Of a stretch of 64,000 bases of DNA, positions 48,903 to 60,483 are shown piece by piece. The position numbers were made by a program, and so were the translations under genes. Numbering within the stretch: position 1 is the first letter of the stretch; each line of letters starts with the position of its first letter. Under the pieces are notes generated by a model that saw only the letters and a list, made by a program, of their open reading frames with translations, did not search any database and was not told the DNA's origin. Source of the DNA: Microlunatus capsulatus (GTDB lineage: Bacteria > Actinomycetota > Actinomycetes > Propionibacteriales > Propionibacteriaceae); assembly GCF_017876495.1 (NCBI RefSeq), contig NZ_JAGIOB010000001.1, positions 2,852,001-2,916,000 on the forward strand, read 5' to 3'.

Positions 48903-49282
48903 GCCCGGCGCTGCTGCTCGTCGTCGCCCTGGCCGGCGGCCTGGGCGCCGTCGCCCGGCTGGTGGTCGACGGCGAGGTCCGCCGCCGGCTCGGCGACGCG
49001 CTGCCGCGGGGGACGGTGCTGGTCAACCTCACCGGCTCCCTGCTGCTGGGCCTGGTCACGGGGCTGGCGACCGGCGGCCTGCTGCCGCCGCTCGCGCAGG
49101 TGGTCGTGGGCACCGGCTTCCTGGGCGGCTACACCACGTTCTCGACCGCCGCCGTCGAGGCGGTCCGGCTGGCGACCGCGGGCCGGTGGACGGCGGCCGT
49201 CGTCGACGCCGTGGGCCAGCTGGTCGCCGCCGTGCTGCTCGCCGGGCTGGGGCTGGTCGCGGGCCTGGCCCTCGCCGGCTGA
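48899..49282 (+). CDS. crcB: Fluoride ion transporter CrcB/Fluc, subunit 2
   Basis: 127 aa. LAGGLGAVARLVVDG, LVNLTGSLLLGL with the conserved pore Asn, and GFLGGYTTFSTAAVEAV with the Phe-box are all canonical. The GTG overlaps the upstream TGA. This copy keeps the motif residues that the first copy has changed, which fits an asymmetric heterodimer. Confidence 0.9.
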   Translation: MSPALLLVVALAGGLGAVARLVVDGEVRRRLGDALPRGTVLVNLTGSLLLGLVTGLATGGLLPPLAQVVVGTGFLGGYTTFSTAAVEAVRLATAGRWTAAVVDAVGQLVAAVLLAGLGLVAGLALAG

Positions 49283-49293
49283 GAACGGTCGCG

Positions 49294-49299
49294 CAGACT
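49294..49299 (+). promoter_or_regulatory. -10-like CAGACT, leaderless spacing
   Basis: 6 nt before the ATG at 49306; the first T of the consensus is C. Confidence 0.35.
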
Positions 49300-49305
49300 G
49301 GCGCC

Positions 49306-50151
49306 ATGACGGCGCGGCTGACCCGGTTCACCTCCGAGGGCATGACCTTCGACGTCCTCGACAGCGGCCCGCTGGACGGGCCGGTCGTCGTGGCCCTGCA
49401 CGGCTTCCCGCAGACCTCGGCCAGCTGGGCGGGCGTCGTCCCGCCGCTGGTGGCGGCGGGCTACCGGGTGCTGGCCCCCGACCAGCGGGGGTACTCCCCG
49501 GGCGCGCGGCCACCGGACATCGCCTCCTACGCGGTGGCCCGGCTGGTCGGCGACGTGCTGGCGCTGGCCGACGCCGCCGGCGCCGAGCGCTTCCACGTGC
49601 TGGGCCACGACTGGGGGGCGGCCGTGGCCTGGGTGCTCGCCGGCGTGCACGCCGACCGGGTGGCCACCCTGACGGCGGTGTCGGTGCCGCACCCGGCGGC
49701 CATGGCCCGCGCGCTCGCCGGCAGCCAGGCGCTGCGCTCCTGGTACATGGCGTTCTTCCAGGTGCCCGGGCTGGCCGAGCGGCTGTTCCGGGTGCGCGGC
49801 GGCGCCCTGGCCCGCCGCCTGCTGGCCGGCACCGGGATGCCGGACCCGGAGCCGGCCGTCTCGATGCTCGCCGACCCGGCGTCGGCGACCGGCCCGCTGT
49901 CCTGGTACCGCGCCCTGCGGCTGCCCGGTGGCCTGCGGACCGGCCGGACCGCGGTGCCGACGCTCTACGTCTGGAGCGACCGCGACACCGCCCTGGGCCG
50001 GCGCGCCGCCGAGGGGACGGCGGCCCACGTCGACGGGCCGTACCGGTTCGTGGTGCTCCCGGGCGTCTCGCACTGGGTGCCGGAGGAGCGCCCGGCGGAG
50101 CTGGCCGCGCTGGTGCTCGGGCACCTGGCCGCGCACCCGCTCGACCGCTGA
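49306..50151 (+). CDS. Alpha/beta hydrolase, epoxide hydrolase-like
   Basis: 281 aa. [12 protein letters not shown] is the oxyanion-hole segment. [11 protein letters not shown] is the nucleophile elbow with Asp as nucleophile, as in epoxide hydrolases and haloalkane dehalogenases. [12 protein letters not shown] and SHWVPEERP, with the catalytic His, complete the set. The cap domain contains [13 protein letters not shown]. Substrate unknown; an epoxide hydrolase is likelier than a dehalogenase because of the HGFP motif. Confidence 0.85.
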   Translation: MTARLTRFTSEGMTFDVLDSGPLDGPVVVALHGFPQTSASWAGVVPPLVAAGYRVLAPDQRGYSPGARPPDIASYAVARLVGDVLALADAAGAERFHVLGHDWGAAVAWVLAGVHADRVATLTAVSVPHPAAMARALAGSQALRSWYMAFFQVPGLAERLFRVRGGALARRLLAGTGMPDPEPAVSMLADPASATGPLSWYRALRLPGGLRTGRTAVPTLYVWSDRDTALGRRAAEGTAAHVDGPYRFVVLPGVSHWVPEERPAELAALVLGHLAAHPLDR

Positions 50152-50185
50152 GCGGGCGGCGCGGCCCGGGCGGCCACCGCCCGCC

Positions 50186-50191
50186 TACGCT
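50186..50191 (+). promoter_or_regulatory. -10 box TACGCT, leaderless spacing
   Basis: 6 nt (all C) before the ATG at 50198; no Shine-Dalgarno. Confidence 0.5.
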
Positions 50192-50197
50192 CCCCCC

Positions 50198-51094
50198 ATG
50201 AGCCTCTCGGTCGACCTGGACCTGCCGCGCTTCGAGGACGCCGCGGTGGTCGTCGCGGCCCCGGCGACCGGCCCGGGCAACTGGTCCGGGGCGGCGGCCG
50301 TCGTCCTGGACGACGGGGTGTTCTGGCTGGCCTACCGGGTGCGCCGGCCGCTGGACGAGGGGCGCGGGGTGAGCGTCGTCGTCGCCCGGTCCGACGACGG
50401 GCTGAGCTTCACCCCTGTCGCCGAGGTCCACCGCGACGCGTTCGGCGCCGCGTCGTTCGAGCGGCCGGCGCTGGTCCGCCGACCGGAGGGCGGCTGGCGG
50501 CTCTACCTCAGCTGCGCGACCCCGGGCTCCAAGCACTGGTGGGTGGAGGCGCTGGACGCCGACCGGCCCGAGGACCTCGCCGACGGCACCCGGCACCGGG
50601 TGCTGCCCGGGGACGCGGCCTGGGGCGTCAAGGACCCGGTGGTCCTGGCCGACGCGCGGGGCTGGCGGATGTGGGTGTGCTGCCACCCGCTGGCCGAGGC
50701 CGGGCACGAGGACCGGATGGTCACCCGGCTGGCCACCAGCGACGACGGCCTGGACTGGACCGACCGCGGCCCGGTGCTGCGGGGGAGCCCTGCGACCTGG
50801 GACTCCCGCGGGGCCCGGGTGACCGCGGTGCTGGCCGAGGAGCCGCTGACGGTCCTCTACGACGGCCGCGACAGCGCCGCCGCGAACTGGTTCGAGCGGA
50901 CCGGCGTGGCCCGCGAGCAGGACGGGGTGCTGGTGCCGGTCGGCGACGGCCCGGTCGCGCAGTCGCCGGAGAGCGACGGGGCCCTGCGCTACGTCAGCGT
51001 CGTCGACCTGCCGGACGGCGGGCGCCGCTTCTACTTCGAGGCCGCCCGTGCCGACGGCTCGCACGACCTGATGACCTCGCTCAGCCCCCGCTGA
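50198..51094 (+). CDS. GH43/GH32-like five-bladed propeller protein
   Basis: 298 aa without a signal peptide. Repeats such as [50 protein letters not shown] and [13 protein letters not shown] are typical of the five-bladed propeller of clan GH-F/J and of GH130-like proteins. I cannot identify the catalytic acid pair with confidence, so hydrolase activity is uncertain. The start follows the -10 by 6 nt. Confidence 0.7.
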   Translation: MSLSVDLDLPRFEDAAVVVAAPATGPGNWSGAAAVVLDDGVFWLAYRVRRPLDEGRGVSVVVARSDDGLSFTPVAEVHRDAFGAASFERPALVRRPEGGWRLYLSCATPGSKHWWVEALDADRPEDLADGTRHRVLPGDAAWGVKDPVVLADARGWRMWVCCHPLAEAGHEDRMVTRLATSDDGLDWTDRGPVLRGSPATWDSRGARVTAVLAEEPLTVLYDGRDSAAANWFERTGVAREQDGVLVPVGDGPVAQSPESDGALRYVSVVDLPDGGRRFYFEAARADGSHDLMTSLSPR

Positions 51095-51109
51095 GCCGGC
51101 CCCGCCCGG

Positions 51110-52078
51110 TCAGGCCGGCCGGGTCCGCTCGGAGAAGGAGCCGCGTCCGGTGACCGAGCGCCAGTCGGCGAACGACTGGCCCAGCACCTCCTCCAGCAGG
51201 TCGACGTCGTCGACGACGTCGGCGAGCAGCGCGCCCCGCGCGTCGGGGTCCAGCCGCGGGCGCCGGGCGGGGCCGCCGCGCTGCAGCGCGCCGACCAGCG
51301 GTCGGCTGGCGCGGCGCCAGACCTGCGGGGGCACGAACTGGCCGGCGGCCGCCCCGGCCCGGACCAGCCGGGCGAGGGCACGGTTGCGGGGGCCGTCCTC
51401 GACGAAGCCGCGGGAGTTGTCCGGCGGCACGGTGCCGACCCGGCCCTGCGCCACCCCGAGGAACGCGCACACCCGGTCCAGCGTCGCGACGGGTGCGTCC
51501 ACCAGCTCGCGGTACCGCAGCACCAGCACCCGGTCGCGCTCGACGCGGCCCAGCAGGTCGGCCAGCTGCTCGCCGTAGCGGCCCATCCGGCGGTAGTGCC
51601 AGAACGGCGCCCAGCCGGCGTCGACCCGGCGGTCCTCGTCGCGCCAGGCGTCGACGAAGCCGGCCTCGGGCTCCAGGCCGTCGGCCCAGAGGTGGGTCCA
51701 GTTGGAGTAGGCGCGGTCGACGGGGTCGCGGACCACGACGACCACCCGCACGTCCGGCAGCTCCTCGGCGATCCGGCGGCGCGCGTCGGGGGAGTACAGG
51801 TAGAAGGGCGTGCTCTCCAGCCGCACGCTGGTGGCCGGGGCCGGGGCGAAGAGCGCCTCGTAGTCGCGCCGCCGCCACACCCACTCCTGCTGGCTGTGCG
51901 CGTCGCCGGGTCCGCGGTACGCCGGGGGCGGCGCCTCCCCGCAGAGGTAGAACTTCGGCTCCTTGACCGGCGACGCCCAGATCTCGGGGTGCGCGCGGAG
52001 GGCGGCGTGCAGTGCGCTCGTGCCCGCCTTGGGCGCCCCGATCAGCAGCGCGTCCGGACGTGGTTCCCGAGTGCTCAT
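51110..52078 (-). CDS. Sulfotransferase (PAPS-dependent)
   Basis: 322 aa. The 5'-phosphosulfate loop is IGAPKAGTSAL at about residues 13-23, and the 3'-phosphate site is VVVRDPVDRAYSNW at about 115-128. RYREL and FLGV follow as in carbohydrate and lipid sulfotransferases. It may sulfate a glycan or glycolipid, but it lies outside the glycan operons. A TAGTAT -10 ends 6 nt before its ATG. Its 3' end nearly meets the convergent gene at 51094. Confidence 0.87.
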   Translation of the reverse strand: MSTREPRPDALLIGAPKAGTSALHAALRAHPEIWASPVKEPKFYLCGEAPPPAYRGPGDAHSQQEWVWRRRDYEALFAPAPATSVRLESTPFYLYSPDARRRIAEELPDVRVVVVVRDPVDRAYSNWTHLWADGLEPEAGFVDAWRDEDRRVDAGWAPFWHYRRMGRYGEQLADLLGRVERDRVLVLRYRELVDAPVATLDRVCAFLGVAQGRVGTVPPDNSRGFVEDGPRNRALARLVRAGAAAGQFVPPQVWRRASRPLVGALQRGGPARRPRLDPDARGALLADVVDDVDLLEEVLGQSFADWRSVTGRGSFSERTRPA

Positions 52079-52084
52079 GCCGGA

Positions 52085-52090
52085 ATACTA
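52085..52090 (-). promoter_or_regulatory. -10 box TAGTAT, leaderless spacing (sulfotransferase)
   Basis: 6 nt before the ATG at 52078 on the minus strand. Confidence 0.5.
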
Positions 52091-52141
52091 GGAGCAGCAG
52101 CGGGGGTCGACGAGGTCTGGCCGCGGGCCGGCCCGCTGCCC

Positions 52142-52147
52142 TAGGGT
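52142..52147 (+). promoter_or_regulatory. -10 box TAGGGT, leaderless spacing (VOC protein)
   Basis: 6 nt before the GTG at 52154. Confidence 0.5.
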
Positions 52148-52153
52148 CGGGAC

Positions 52154-52531
52154 GTGCACCGGATCCTGCTGCGCGAGGTCATCGTCGACGTCCCGTCCGC
52201 CGTGCTGGACGAGGCCCGGACCTTCTGGTCGGCCGCCCTGGCGGCCACGCCCCGGGTGGTCGGCGACGCGGGGGAGTTCACCGCCCTCGACGACCCGTCG
52301 GCCCTGCCGCACGTGGCCCTGCAGGACGTCGGCACCACGCCCGCCCGCTTCCACCTCGACCTCGAGAGCGACGACGTGGAGGCCGAGGTCGCCCGGCTGG
52401 TCCGCCTCGGGGCCACCGAGGTCTCCCGCGGCGACGGCTTCGTCGTCCTCGCCGACCCCGCGGGCCTGCTCCTCTGCGTCCTGCCGCCCGAGAGCGACGA
52501 GTTCGCCACCCGCAGCCGTCAGGTCGAGTAG
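52154..52531 (+). CDS. VOC-fold (glyoxalase-like) protein
   Basis: 125 aa with two beta-alpha-beta-beta-beta units. ARTFWSAAL starts the first unit and FHLDLESDDVEAEVARLVRLGA the second, ending in VVLADPAGLLLCVLPP. This is the actinobacterial glyoxalase-like group, usually without a known substrate. The His and Glu metal ligands are not all obvious. Confidence 0.8.
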   Translation: MHRILLREVIVDVPSAVLDEARTFWSAALAATPRVVGDAGEFTALDDPSALPHVALQDVGTTPARFHLDLESDDVEAEVARLVRLGATEVSRGDGFVVLADPAGLLLCVLPPESDEFATRSRQVE

Positions 52532-52704
52532 GAAGGTGAGACCAGGACCGGACCACCGCGGGCCGAGGGCAGGCGCCTCAGGGTCACCGGACGGGGCGCC
52601 GCCGAGCTGAGGAGGAGCGGGTGGACACGCTCTTCGTCCACCCGCGACGACGAAGTCGGCGGATCAGAGCCCCGTCCGCGTCCGAGCGGAGCGAGACAGA
52701 CAGC
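52532..52704. other. Convergent intergenic gap with no recognised feature
   Basis: 173 nt between the VOC protein and ppa ends. It has no convincing ORF and no strong hairpin that I can see. Confidence 0.4.
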
Positions 52705-53238
52705 TCAATAATTCTGCTCTTTTGCTCTGGCGAAGCTCGCCTCGACCTCGGCCTCGGCCTCGGCGCGGCCGGTCCAGGTGGCGCCCTCGACGGACTTGCC
52801 GGGCTCGAGGTCCTTGTAGACGGTGAAGAAGTGCTCGATCTCGAGCAGCAGGTACTCGCGGACGTCGGTGATGTCGCGCAGGTGGTCGCGGCGGTGGTCC
52901 GACGCGGGGACGCAGAGGACCTTGTCGTCGCCGCCGGCCTCGTCGGTCATCCGGAACATCGCGATGGCGCGGCACTTGATGAGGCAGCCGGGGAACGTCG
53001 GCTCGGAGACCAGCACCAGCGCGTCGAGCGGGTCGCCGTCCTGGCCGAGGGTGCCCTCGATGAAGCCGTAGTCGGCGGGGTAGGCGGTCGAGGTGAACAG
53101 CGTGCGGTCCAGCCGGATGCGGCCGGTCGCGTGGTCGACCTCGTACTTGTTCTTCTGGCCCTTGGGGATCTCGACCAGGACGTCGAACTCCATGCCACTG
53201 AGCGGGTGCGCCTCGTGCTCGGCGTTGGGTGCGGTCAC
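52705..53238 (-). CDS. ppa: Inorganic pyrophosphatase, family I
   Basis: 177-aa soluble enzyme hydrolysing pyrophosphate to phosphate. The signature [10 protein letters not shown] with its three Asp ligands is present. [13 protein letters not shown] and [12 protein letters not shown] precede it, and DIxDV and [12 protein letters not shown] follow. The GTG start has a full AAGGAGG (53243-53249) at ideal spacing. Divergent from dacB. Confidence 0.95.
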   Translation of the reverse strand: MTAPNAEHEAHPLSGMEFDVLVEIPKGQKNKYEVDHATGRIRLDRTLFTSTAYPADYGFIEGTLGQDGDPLDALVLVSEPTFPGCLIKCRAIAMFRMTDEAGGDDKVLCVPASDHRRDHLRDITDVREYLLLEIEHFFTVYKDLEPGKSVEGATWTGRAEAEAEVEASFARAKEQNY

Positions 53239-53299
53239 AGAACCTCCTTAGGATGGGCTGTGCCGTGACTCCGGGGGCGCGGTCAGCCAACCGTGAGCC

Positions 53300-53305
53300 T
53301 AGCGT
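53300..53305 (+). promoter_or_regulatory. -10 box TAGCGT for dacB
   Basis: 20 nt before the ATG at 53326, with AGGGAG between. It makes an in-frame GTG at 53293, upstream of the box, an unlikely start. Confidence 0.4.
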
Positions 53306-53325
53306 CAAGGGAGCGTGCCGGTCCG

Positions 53326-54765
53326 ATGGGTCTCAGGCGCACCGTCGTGGCGGCGGTCGCCGTGCTGGCGCTCGCCGGCGTGGTGACGGGCCTGGTCAGC
53401 GGGGCCTTCGCGACCGCCGCCAGCCGCGGTCTGCACGCCAGCGGGCTGTGGGTCGACGGCGGCGCGCCGACGGTCGCCCCGGGCACGTTCGACCAGCCGC
53501 CGGCCACGCCGACGCCGTCCTCCAGCCCCTCCCGCGCCGGCCTGCCGCGCCCGGTGCTGCCGGCCGCCACCGCCTCCCGGGTGCCCTCGGCCGACGCCGT
53601 GGCCGCGCGCGTCGACGCCGTCGACGCCCAGGAGATGGGTGGCCGGTTCTCCGCCGAGGTCGCCGACCTGCGCACCGGCGAGGTCCTCTACCGCCACCGC
53701 GCCGGCTCCCCGGCCATCCCGGCCTCGACGACGAAGCTGCTGACGTCGGCGGCCGCGCTCTCGCTGCTCGGGCCCGAGCACGTCTTCACCACCGACGTCG
53801 TCCGCGCCGGGGCGGGCCGGATCGTCCTCGTCGGCGGCGGCGACCCCTACCTCGCGGGGCGGACGCCCGCCGACGGGGCCCCGGCGGCGGCGTCGCTGCC
53901 GGCGCTGGCGGCCGCCACGGCCACGGCCCTGCGGAAGGCCGGCACCACCGAGGTCACCCTCGGCTACGACGACTCGCTGTTCTCGGGCCCGGCCTGGAAC
54001 CCCCGCTGGCCGGCGGGCTACGCCGACCAGGTCACCCCCGTCTCGGCTCTCTGGGTGGACGAGGGCCGGACCGCCGGGGTCTCCCCGGGCCCGCGCGTCG
54101 AGGACCCCGCGGGCGAGGCGGCCCGGGCGTTCGCGAAGGCCCTGGAGAAGAGGGGCGTCGAGGTCACCCGCACCCGGGAGGCGGAGGCGCCCGCCTCGGC
54201 CCCGCGGCTGGCCCGGGTGACGTCGCCCCCGCTGGAGCAGGTCGTGCAGCGGCTGCTGCTGGCCAGCGACAACGACGCGGCCGAGGTCCTGCTGCGCCAG
54301 GTCGCCCTGGCGGCCGACGCCGAGGGCAGCACCGCCGCGGGGACGCGGGCCGTCCGCCGGACGCTGGACCGGCTGGGCGTGTGGCCCGACGACGCCCGGC
54401 TGGCCGACGGCAGCGGACTGGCCCGGGAGACCCGGGTGCCGGCCGACGCGCTGGTCGACCTGCTGCGGCTGGCCGCCGACCCCGACCACCCCGAGCTGCG
54501 GGCCGTGCTGACCGGGCTGCCGGTGGCCGGCGTCGAGGGCAGCCTGCGGCACCGCTACACCGACGAGGCGAGCCGGGCCGGCCGCGGCCTGGTGCGCGGC
54601 AAGACGGGCACGCTGACCGGCGTGCACGCCCTCGCCGGCTACCTGCGGACGCAGGACGGCACGCAGCTGGCCTACGCCTTCCTGGTCAACGACGCGACCG
54701 ACGACTACGCCGCCAAGCTCTGGCTGGACCGGGTGAGCGCCGCGCTGAGCCGCTGCGGCTGCTGA
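53326..54765 (+). CDS. dacB: D-alanyl-D-alanine carboxypeptidase/endopeptidase (PBP4 type)
   Basis: 479-aa class C penicillin-binding protein trimming peptidoglycan. An uncleaved or signal helix lies at about 5-32, followed by a Pro/Thr linker. The catalytic S-x-x-K is STTK (about residue 135), the SxN motif is SDN (about 314), and KTG is in GKTGTLTG (about 425). The insertion between the first two motifs is that of PBP4. First gene of the dacB-zincin-tilS-hpt cluster seen widely in actinobacteria. Confidence 0.93.
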   Translation: MGLRRTVVAAVAVLALAGVVTGLVSGAFATAASRGLHASGLWVDGGAPTVAPGTFDQPPATPTPSSSPSRAGLPRPVLPAATASRVPSADAVAARVDAVDAQEMGGRFSAEVADLRTGEVLYRHRAGSPAIPASTTKLLTSAAALSLLGPEHVFTTDVVRAGAGRIVLVGGGDPYLAGRTPADGAPAAASLPALAAATATALRKAGTTEVTLGYDDSLFSGPAWNPRWPAGYADQVTPVSALWVDEGRTAGVSPGPRVEDPAGEAARAFAKALEKRGVEVTRTREAEAPASAPRLARVTSPPLEQVVQRLLLASDNDAAEVLLRQVALAADAEGSTAAGTRAVRRTLDRLGVWPDDARLADGSGLARETRVPADALVDLLRLAADPDHPELRAVLTGLPVAGVEGSLRHRYTDEASRAGRGLVRGKTGTLTGVHALAGYLRTQDGTQLAYAFLVNDATDDYAAKLWLDRVSAALSRCGC

Positions 54766-54804
54766 GCCCGGCCGCTGGCCCTGCCGCCGCAGCCGCGCGC
54801 CGCA

Positions 54805-54810
54805 TACCCT
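54805..54810 (+). promoter_or_regulatory. -10 box TACCCT, near-leaderless (zincin gene)
   Basis: 7 nt before the ATG at 54818. Confidence 0.4.
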
Positions 54811-54817
54811 GCCAGGC

Positions 54818-55879
54818 ATGGACACCTCGATGGTCGACTGGACGGTCGCGCTCAGCACGGCCCGCCGGCTGGTCAAGCCGGGACCGGAGATCTCGCTCGG
54901 CGGCGCCGAGCAGGCCGTCGCCCAGCTCCGGAGCAGCGCCGTCCGCGCCGAGGCCTACGTGGTGGACGTGACCGGCCTGCCCGTGCCCAGCGCGACGGCC
55001 CCGGTGCTGGTGGTCGACCGGCCGGGCTGGATCCAGGCCAACGTCGACGGGTTCCGCCAGGTCCTCGCGCCGCTCGAGGAGCGCTCGGCGGAGAAGCTGG
55101 GCGCCAGCCCGGGGGTCGCGGCGGTGGGCAGCCGGGTGACGGGTGCCGAGCTGGGCGCCCTGCTCAGCTACCTCGCCCCCAAGGTGCTCGGCCAGTTCGA
55201 CCCCTTCTTCCCCGGTGCCCCCGGCGAGCCGGGCGGTCGGCTGCTGCTGGTGGCGCCGAACATCGTGGCCGTCGAGCGCGAGCTGGGCGTCGACCCCGCG
55301 GACTTCCGGCTCTGGGTCTGCCTGCACGAGGAGACCCACCGGGTGCAGTTCACCGCGGTGCCCTGGCTGCGGGACCACCTGAACGCCCAGATCGGGGAGA
55401 TCGTCGGCTCCACCGAGCTGGACGCCGGCGCGGTGCTGCAGATGCTCGCCGACGGCGCGAAGCGGGTGGCCTCGGCCCTGCGCACCGGGGAGGAGCTCTC
55501 GGTCGTCGACCTCGTGCAGACCCGGGCCCAGCGCGAGACCGTCGACCGGATCACCGCCGTCATGTCGCTGCTGGAGGGCCACGCCGACGTGGTGATGGAC
55601 AGCGTGGGTCCGTCGGTGGTGCCCAGCGTCGCCGCGATCCGGCGGCGGTTCTCCGTCCGCCGCGAGGGGCAGGGCTTCGACAAGGTGGTCCGCCGGCTGC
55701 TCGGCCTCGACGCCAAGATGCGCCAGTACCGCGACGGCGCCCGCTTCTGCCGCACCGTCATCGACGCCGTCGGGATGGCCGGTTTCAACCAGGTCTGGAC
55801 CTCCCCGGAGACGCTGCCCACCCGCGACGAGATCGCCGACCCGACGCGCTGGCTGGCGCGGGTGCCCAGCGCCGGCTGA
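54818..55879 (+). CDS. Zincin-like metallopeptidase, F420-associated DUF2342 family
   Basis: 353 aa. The zinc site is HEETH (about residue 171), with a downstream EGHAD (about 250) offering further ligands. VAPNIVAVERELGV and TELDAGAVLQMLADGAKR are conserved-looking flanks. The family is found next to tilS in actinobacteria, and one TIGRFAM subgroup links it to organisms that make coenzyme F420. Its substrate is unknown. No signal peptide. Confidence 0.85.
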   Translation: MDTSMVDWTVALSTARRLVKPGPEISLGGAEQAVAQLRSSAVRAEAYVVDVTGLPVPSATAPVLVVDRPGWIQANVDGFRQVLAPLEERSAEKLGASPGVAAVGSRVTGAELGALLSYLAPKVLGQFDPFFPGAPGEPGGRLLLVAPNIVAVERELGVDPADFRLWVCLHEETHRVQFTAVPWLRDHLNAQIGEIVGSTELDAGAVLQMLADGAKRVASALRTGEELSVVDLVQTRAQRETVDRITAVMSLLEGHADVVMDSVGPSVVPSVAAIRRRFSVRREGQGFDKVVRRLLGLDAKMRQYRDGARFCRTVIDAVGMAGFNQVWTSPETLPTRDEIADPTRWLARVPSAG

Positions 55880-55892
55880 GCCGGACGCCCCG

Positions 55893-56855
55893 ATGGCCCG
55901 ACGCGCCTTGGGCCCGGCCCTGCTCGCCGTGGTGCAGGCCGTCGACGCCGCCCTCACCCCGGCCGACGCCCGGCTGCTCGTGGCCTGCTCGGGCGGGGCC
56001 GACTCGCTGGCCCTGGCCGCCGCGGCGCGGCACGTCGCGGCCCGCCGCGGCCTGCCCTGTGCCGCCGCCGTCGTCGACCACGGCCTGCAGGCCGGATCCG
56101 ACGCCGTCGCCGCCCGCACCGCGGCCGTCCTCGCGGGGCTCGGCCTGGCCGACGTCGTCGTGCTCAGGGTGGCCGTGCCGGCGGCGGGCGGACCCGAGGC
56201 CGCCGCCCGGGACGCCCGCTACGCCGCCCTGCGCGCCGCCGCGGCCGGCGACCCGCCGGCGACGGTGCTGCTCGGCCACACCCGCGACGACCAGGCCGAG
56301 ACGGTGCTGCTGGGCCTGGCCCGCGGGTCGGGGACGCGCTCGCTGGCGGGGATGGCGGTGCGCGGCGCCGGCCTGCTGCGCCCGCTGCTGGAGGTGCCCC
56401 GGGCGACGACGGAGCAGGTCTGCGTCGAGCTCGGCCTGCAGCCCTGGTCCGACCCGCACAACGTCGACCCGCGGTTCGCCCGCGTCCGGGTCCGCCACCG
56501 GGTGCTGCCGGTGCTGGAGGACGCGCTCGGCCCCGGGGTGGCGCAGGCCCTGGCCCGGACGGCCCGGCTGGCCCGCGACGACGCCGACCTCCTCGACGCG
56601 CTGGCGGCCGAGGCCGATCCCGGACTCGGTGCCCCGACGTGCGACGCGCTGGCCGCCCTGCCCGCCGCGCTGCGCGGCCGCGTGCTCCGCCGCTGGCTGG
56701 CCCGGGAGGGCGCCGGCGACGTCGGCGCCGACCACGTGCGGGCCGTCGAGGCCCTGGTGCTGGCCTGGCGCGGGCAGCGCGGGGTGGACCTCCCGGGCGG
56801 GACGGTGGCGCGCAGCGGGGGGCGGCTGCTGTGGCAGGCTGTCGGCCGTGGATGA
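55893..56855 (+). CDS. tilS: tRNA(Ile)-lysidine synthetase
   Basis: 320-aa N-type ATP pyrophosphatase that makes lysidine at C34 of the AUA-reading tRNA-Ile. The PP-loop is SGGADS (about residue 34). VVDHGLQ, LGHTRDDQAETVLLGLARG and NVDPRFARVRVRHRVLPVL are the expected segments. The long C-terminal tail of the E. coli enzyme is absent, as in other actinobacteria. It overlaps hpt by 8 nt. Confidence 0.94.
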   Translation: MARRALGPALLAVVQAVDAALTPADARLLVACSGGADSLALAAAARHVAARRGLPCAAAVVDHGLQAGSDAVAARTAAVLAGLGLADVVVLRVAVPAAGGPEAAARDARYAALRAAAAGDPPATVLLGHTRDDQAETVLLGLARGSGTRSLAGMAVRGAGLLRPLLEVPRATTEQVCVELGLQPWSDPHNVDPRFARVRVRHRVLPVLEDALGPGVAQALARTARLARDDADLLDALAAEADPGLGAPTCDALAALPAALRGRVLRRWLAREGAGDVGADHVRAVEALVLAWRGQRGVDLPGGTVARSGGRLLWQAVGRG

Positions 56856-57399
56856 CACCCAGCTCTCGAGCGACCTCACCCGCGTGCTGTACAGCAAGGA
56901 GGAGGTCGCGGCGCGGATGCGCGAGCTGGCGGCCCAGATCGACGAGGACTACGCGGACAAGGACCTGCTGCTGGTGGGCGTCCTCAACGGCGCGGTGATG
57001 GTGATGGCCGACCTGTCCCGCGCGCTCGCCATCCACTGCCGGATGGACTGGATGGCGGTCTCCTCCTACGGCTCGGGCACCCAGTCCTCGGGCGTCGTCC
57101 GGATCCTCAAGGACCTCAGCACCGACATCACCGGCGTGCACGTGCTGGTCGTCGAGGACATCATCGACACCGGCCTGACGCTGTCCTACCTGATCAGCAA
57201 CCTGCGCTCCCGCAACCCCGCGAGCCTCAAGGTGATGACGGCCTTCCGCAAGCCCGAGGCCGCGCAGAACGCCGTCGAGGTCGCCTACGTCGGCTTCGAC
57301 ATCCCCAACGAGTTCGTCGTCGGCTACGGCCTCGACTACGACGGCCACTACCGCAACCTCACCTCCGTCGGCACCCTCGCCCCGCACGTGTACAGCTAG
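56848..57399 (+). CDS. hpt: Hypoxanthine phosphoribosyltransferase
   Basis: 183-aa purine-salvage enzyme. The PRPP-binding motif is VLVVEDIIDTGLT (about residue 96-108). LLVGVLNGAVMV and VSSYGSGTQSSG, with the flexible loop, precede it; VVGYGLDYDGHYRNL follows. The GTG at 56848 lies inside the end of tilS. A -10-like CAGGCT at 56835-56840, 7 nt upstream, could give a leaderless transcript of its own. Confidence 0.94.
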   Translation: MDDTQLSSDLTRVLYSKEEVAARMRELAAQIDEDYADKDLLLVGVLNGAVMVMADLSRALAIHCRMDWMAVSSYGSGTQSSGVVRILKDLSTDITGVHVLVVEDIIDTGLTLSYLISNLRSRNPASLKVMTAFRKPEAAQNAVEVAYVGFDIPNEFVVGYGLDYDGHYRNLTSVGTLAPHVYS

Positions 57400-57645
57400 T
57401 CCTGCTCGCGCCCGGTCGCGGCCTCCAGAGCTGTCTTCCTCCTCGCCCGGCACCGACGAAGAGCGTGTCGACGCCGGCCTTGTCGTCCAGACAGCGCCCG
57501 GCCGCGACCTGCCCGACGCTCGCAGGGGTGGCTCCCGCGGCCCGAGCCCGTCGACGGCCTCCGGTCGTCAGGTCCGATCCTTCCGGCGGACGCTAGCCTT
57601 GCCCGGTAGAGGGCACGAGCGTGCTCCCGAACTCCTAGGCAGGTC
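57400..57645 (+). promoter_or_regulatory. Upstream region of ftsH
   Basis: 246 nt without a gene. TAGCCT at 57594-57599 is a -10 candidate about 47 nt before the ATG. No clear repeat or operator. Confidence 0.35.
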
Positions 57646-59757
<2,112 letters not shown>

Positions 59758-59785
59758 CGGGCGGGACGAGCGCGGGGGGACGCGC

Positions 59786-60442
59786 GTGAGCGCCGACCGG
59801 CTCGACGACGTGGACGGCGTGGGGGCCGCGGGCGAGGTCGCCCCCGCCCTCGCCCCGGCCACGGTCCCGCAGCCGATCGCCCCGTTCGACCACGACCGGG
59901 TCTCGGCCGCGGTCCGCGAGATCCTCATCGGCATCGGCGAGGACCCCGACCGCGACGGCCTGCGCGACACCCCGGCCCGGGTGGCCCGGGCCTACGCGGA
60001 GATGTTCGCGGGCCTCCACCAGGATCCCGACGAGGTGCTGGCCAAGCGCTTCGACCTCGGCTTCGACGAGCTGGTGCTCGTCAAGGACATCGAGGTGTGG
60101 AGCTGCTGCGAGCACCACCTGGTGCCCTTCACCGGCGTCGCCCACATCGGCTACATCCCCAGCAAGGACGGCACCATCACGGGGCTGTCCAAGCTGGCGC
60201 GCCTCGTCGACCTCTACGCCAAGCGCCCGCAGGTGCAGGAGCGGCTGACCACTCAGGTGGCCGACGCCCTCGAGCGGATCCTGCAGCCGCGCGGCGTCAT
60301 CGTCGTCTTCGAGTGCGAGCACCTGTGCATGACCATGCGCGGCGTCCGCAAGCCCGGCTCCAGGACCGTCACCAGCTCGGTCCGCGGCATGCTGCGCAAC
60401 CCGGCCACCCGCGCCGAGGCGATGGGCCTGATCCGGAGCTGA
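59786..60442 (+). CDS. folE: GTP cyclohydrolase I
   Basis: 218 aa. It makes dihydroneopterin triphosphate, the first step of folate synthesis. The Zn ligands lie in [10 protein letters not shown] (about 111) and [12 protein letters not shown] (about 176). [16 protein letters not shown] is the active-site segment. The N-terminal 30 residues are variable. Start GTG, 28 nt after ftsH. First of four folate genes in pathway order except for folP before folB. Confidence 0.96.
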   Translation: MSADRLDDVDGVGAAGEVAPALAPATVPQPIAPFDHDRVSAAVREILIGIGEDPDRDGLRDTPARVARAYAEMFAGLHQDPDEVLAKRFDLGFDELVLVKDIEVWSCCEHHLVPFTGVAHIGYIPSKDGTITGLSKLARLVDLYAKRPQVQERLTTQVADALERILQPRGVIVVFECEHLCMTMRGVRKPGSRTVTSSVRGMLRNPATRAEAMGLIRS

Positions 60443-60471
60443 CCACCCGGCCCGGCCGGGGCGGTGCCGCC

Positions 60472-60477
60472 TAGGGT
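60472..60477 (+). promoter_or_regulatory. -10 box TAGGGT, leaderless spacing (folP)
   Basis: 6 nt before the GTG at 60484 but only 3 nt before the alternative GTG at 60481. It favours 60484 as start. Confidence 0.5.
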
Positions 60478-60483
60478 GAGGTG

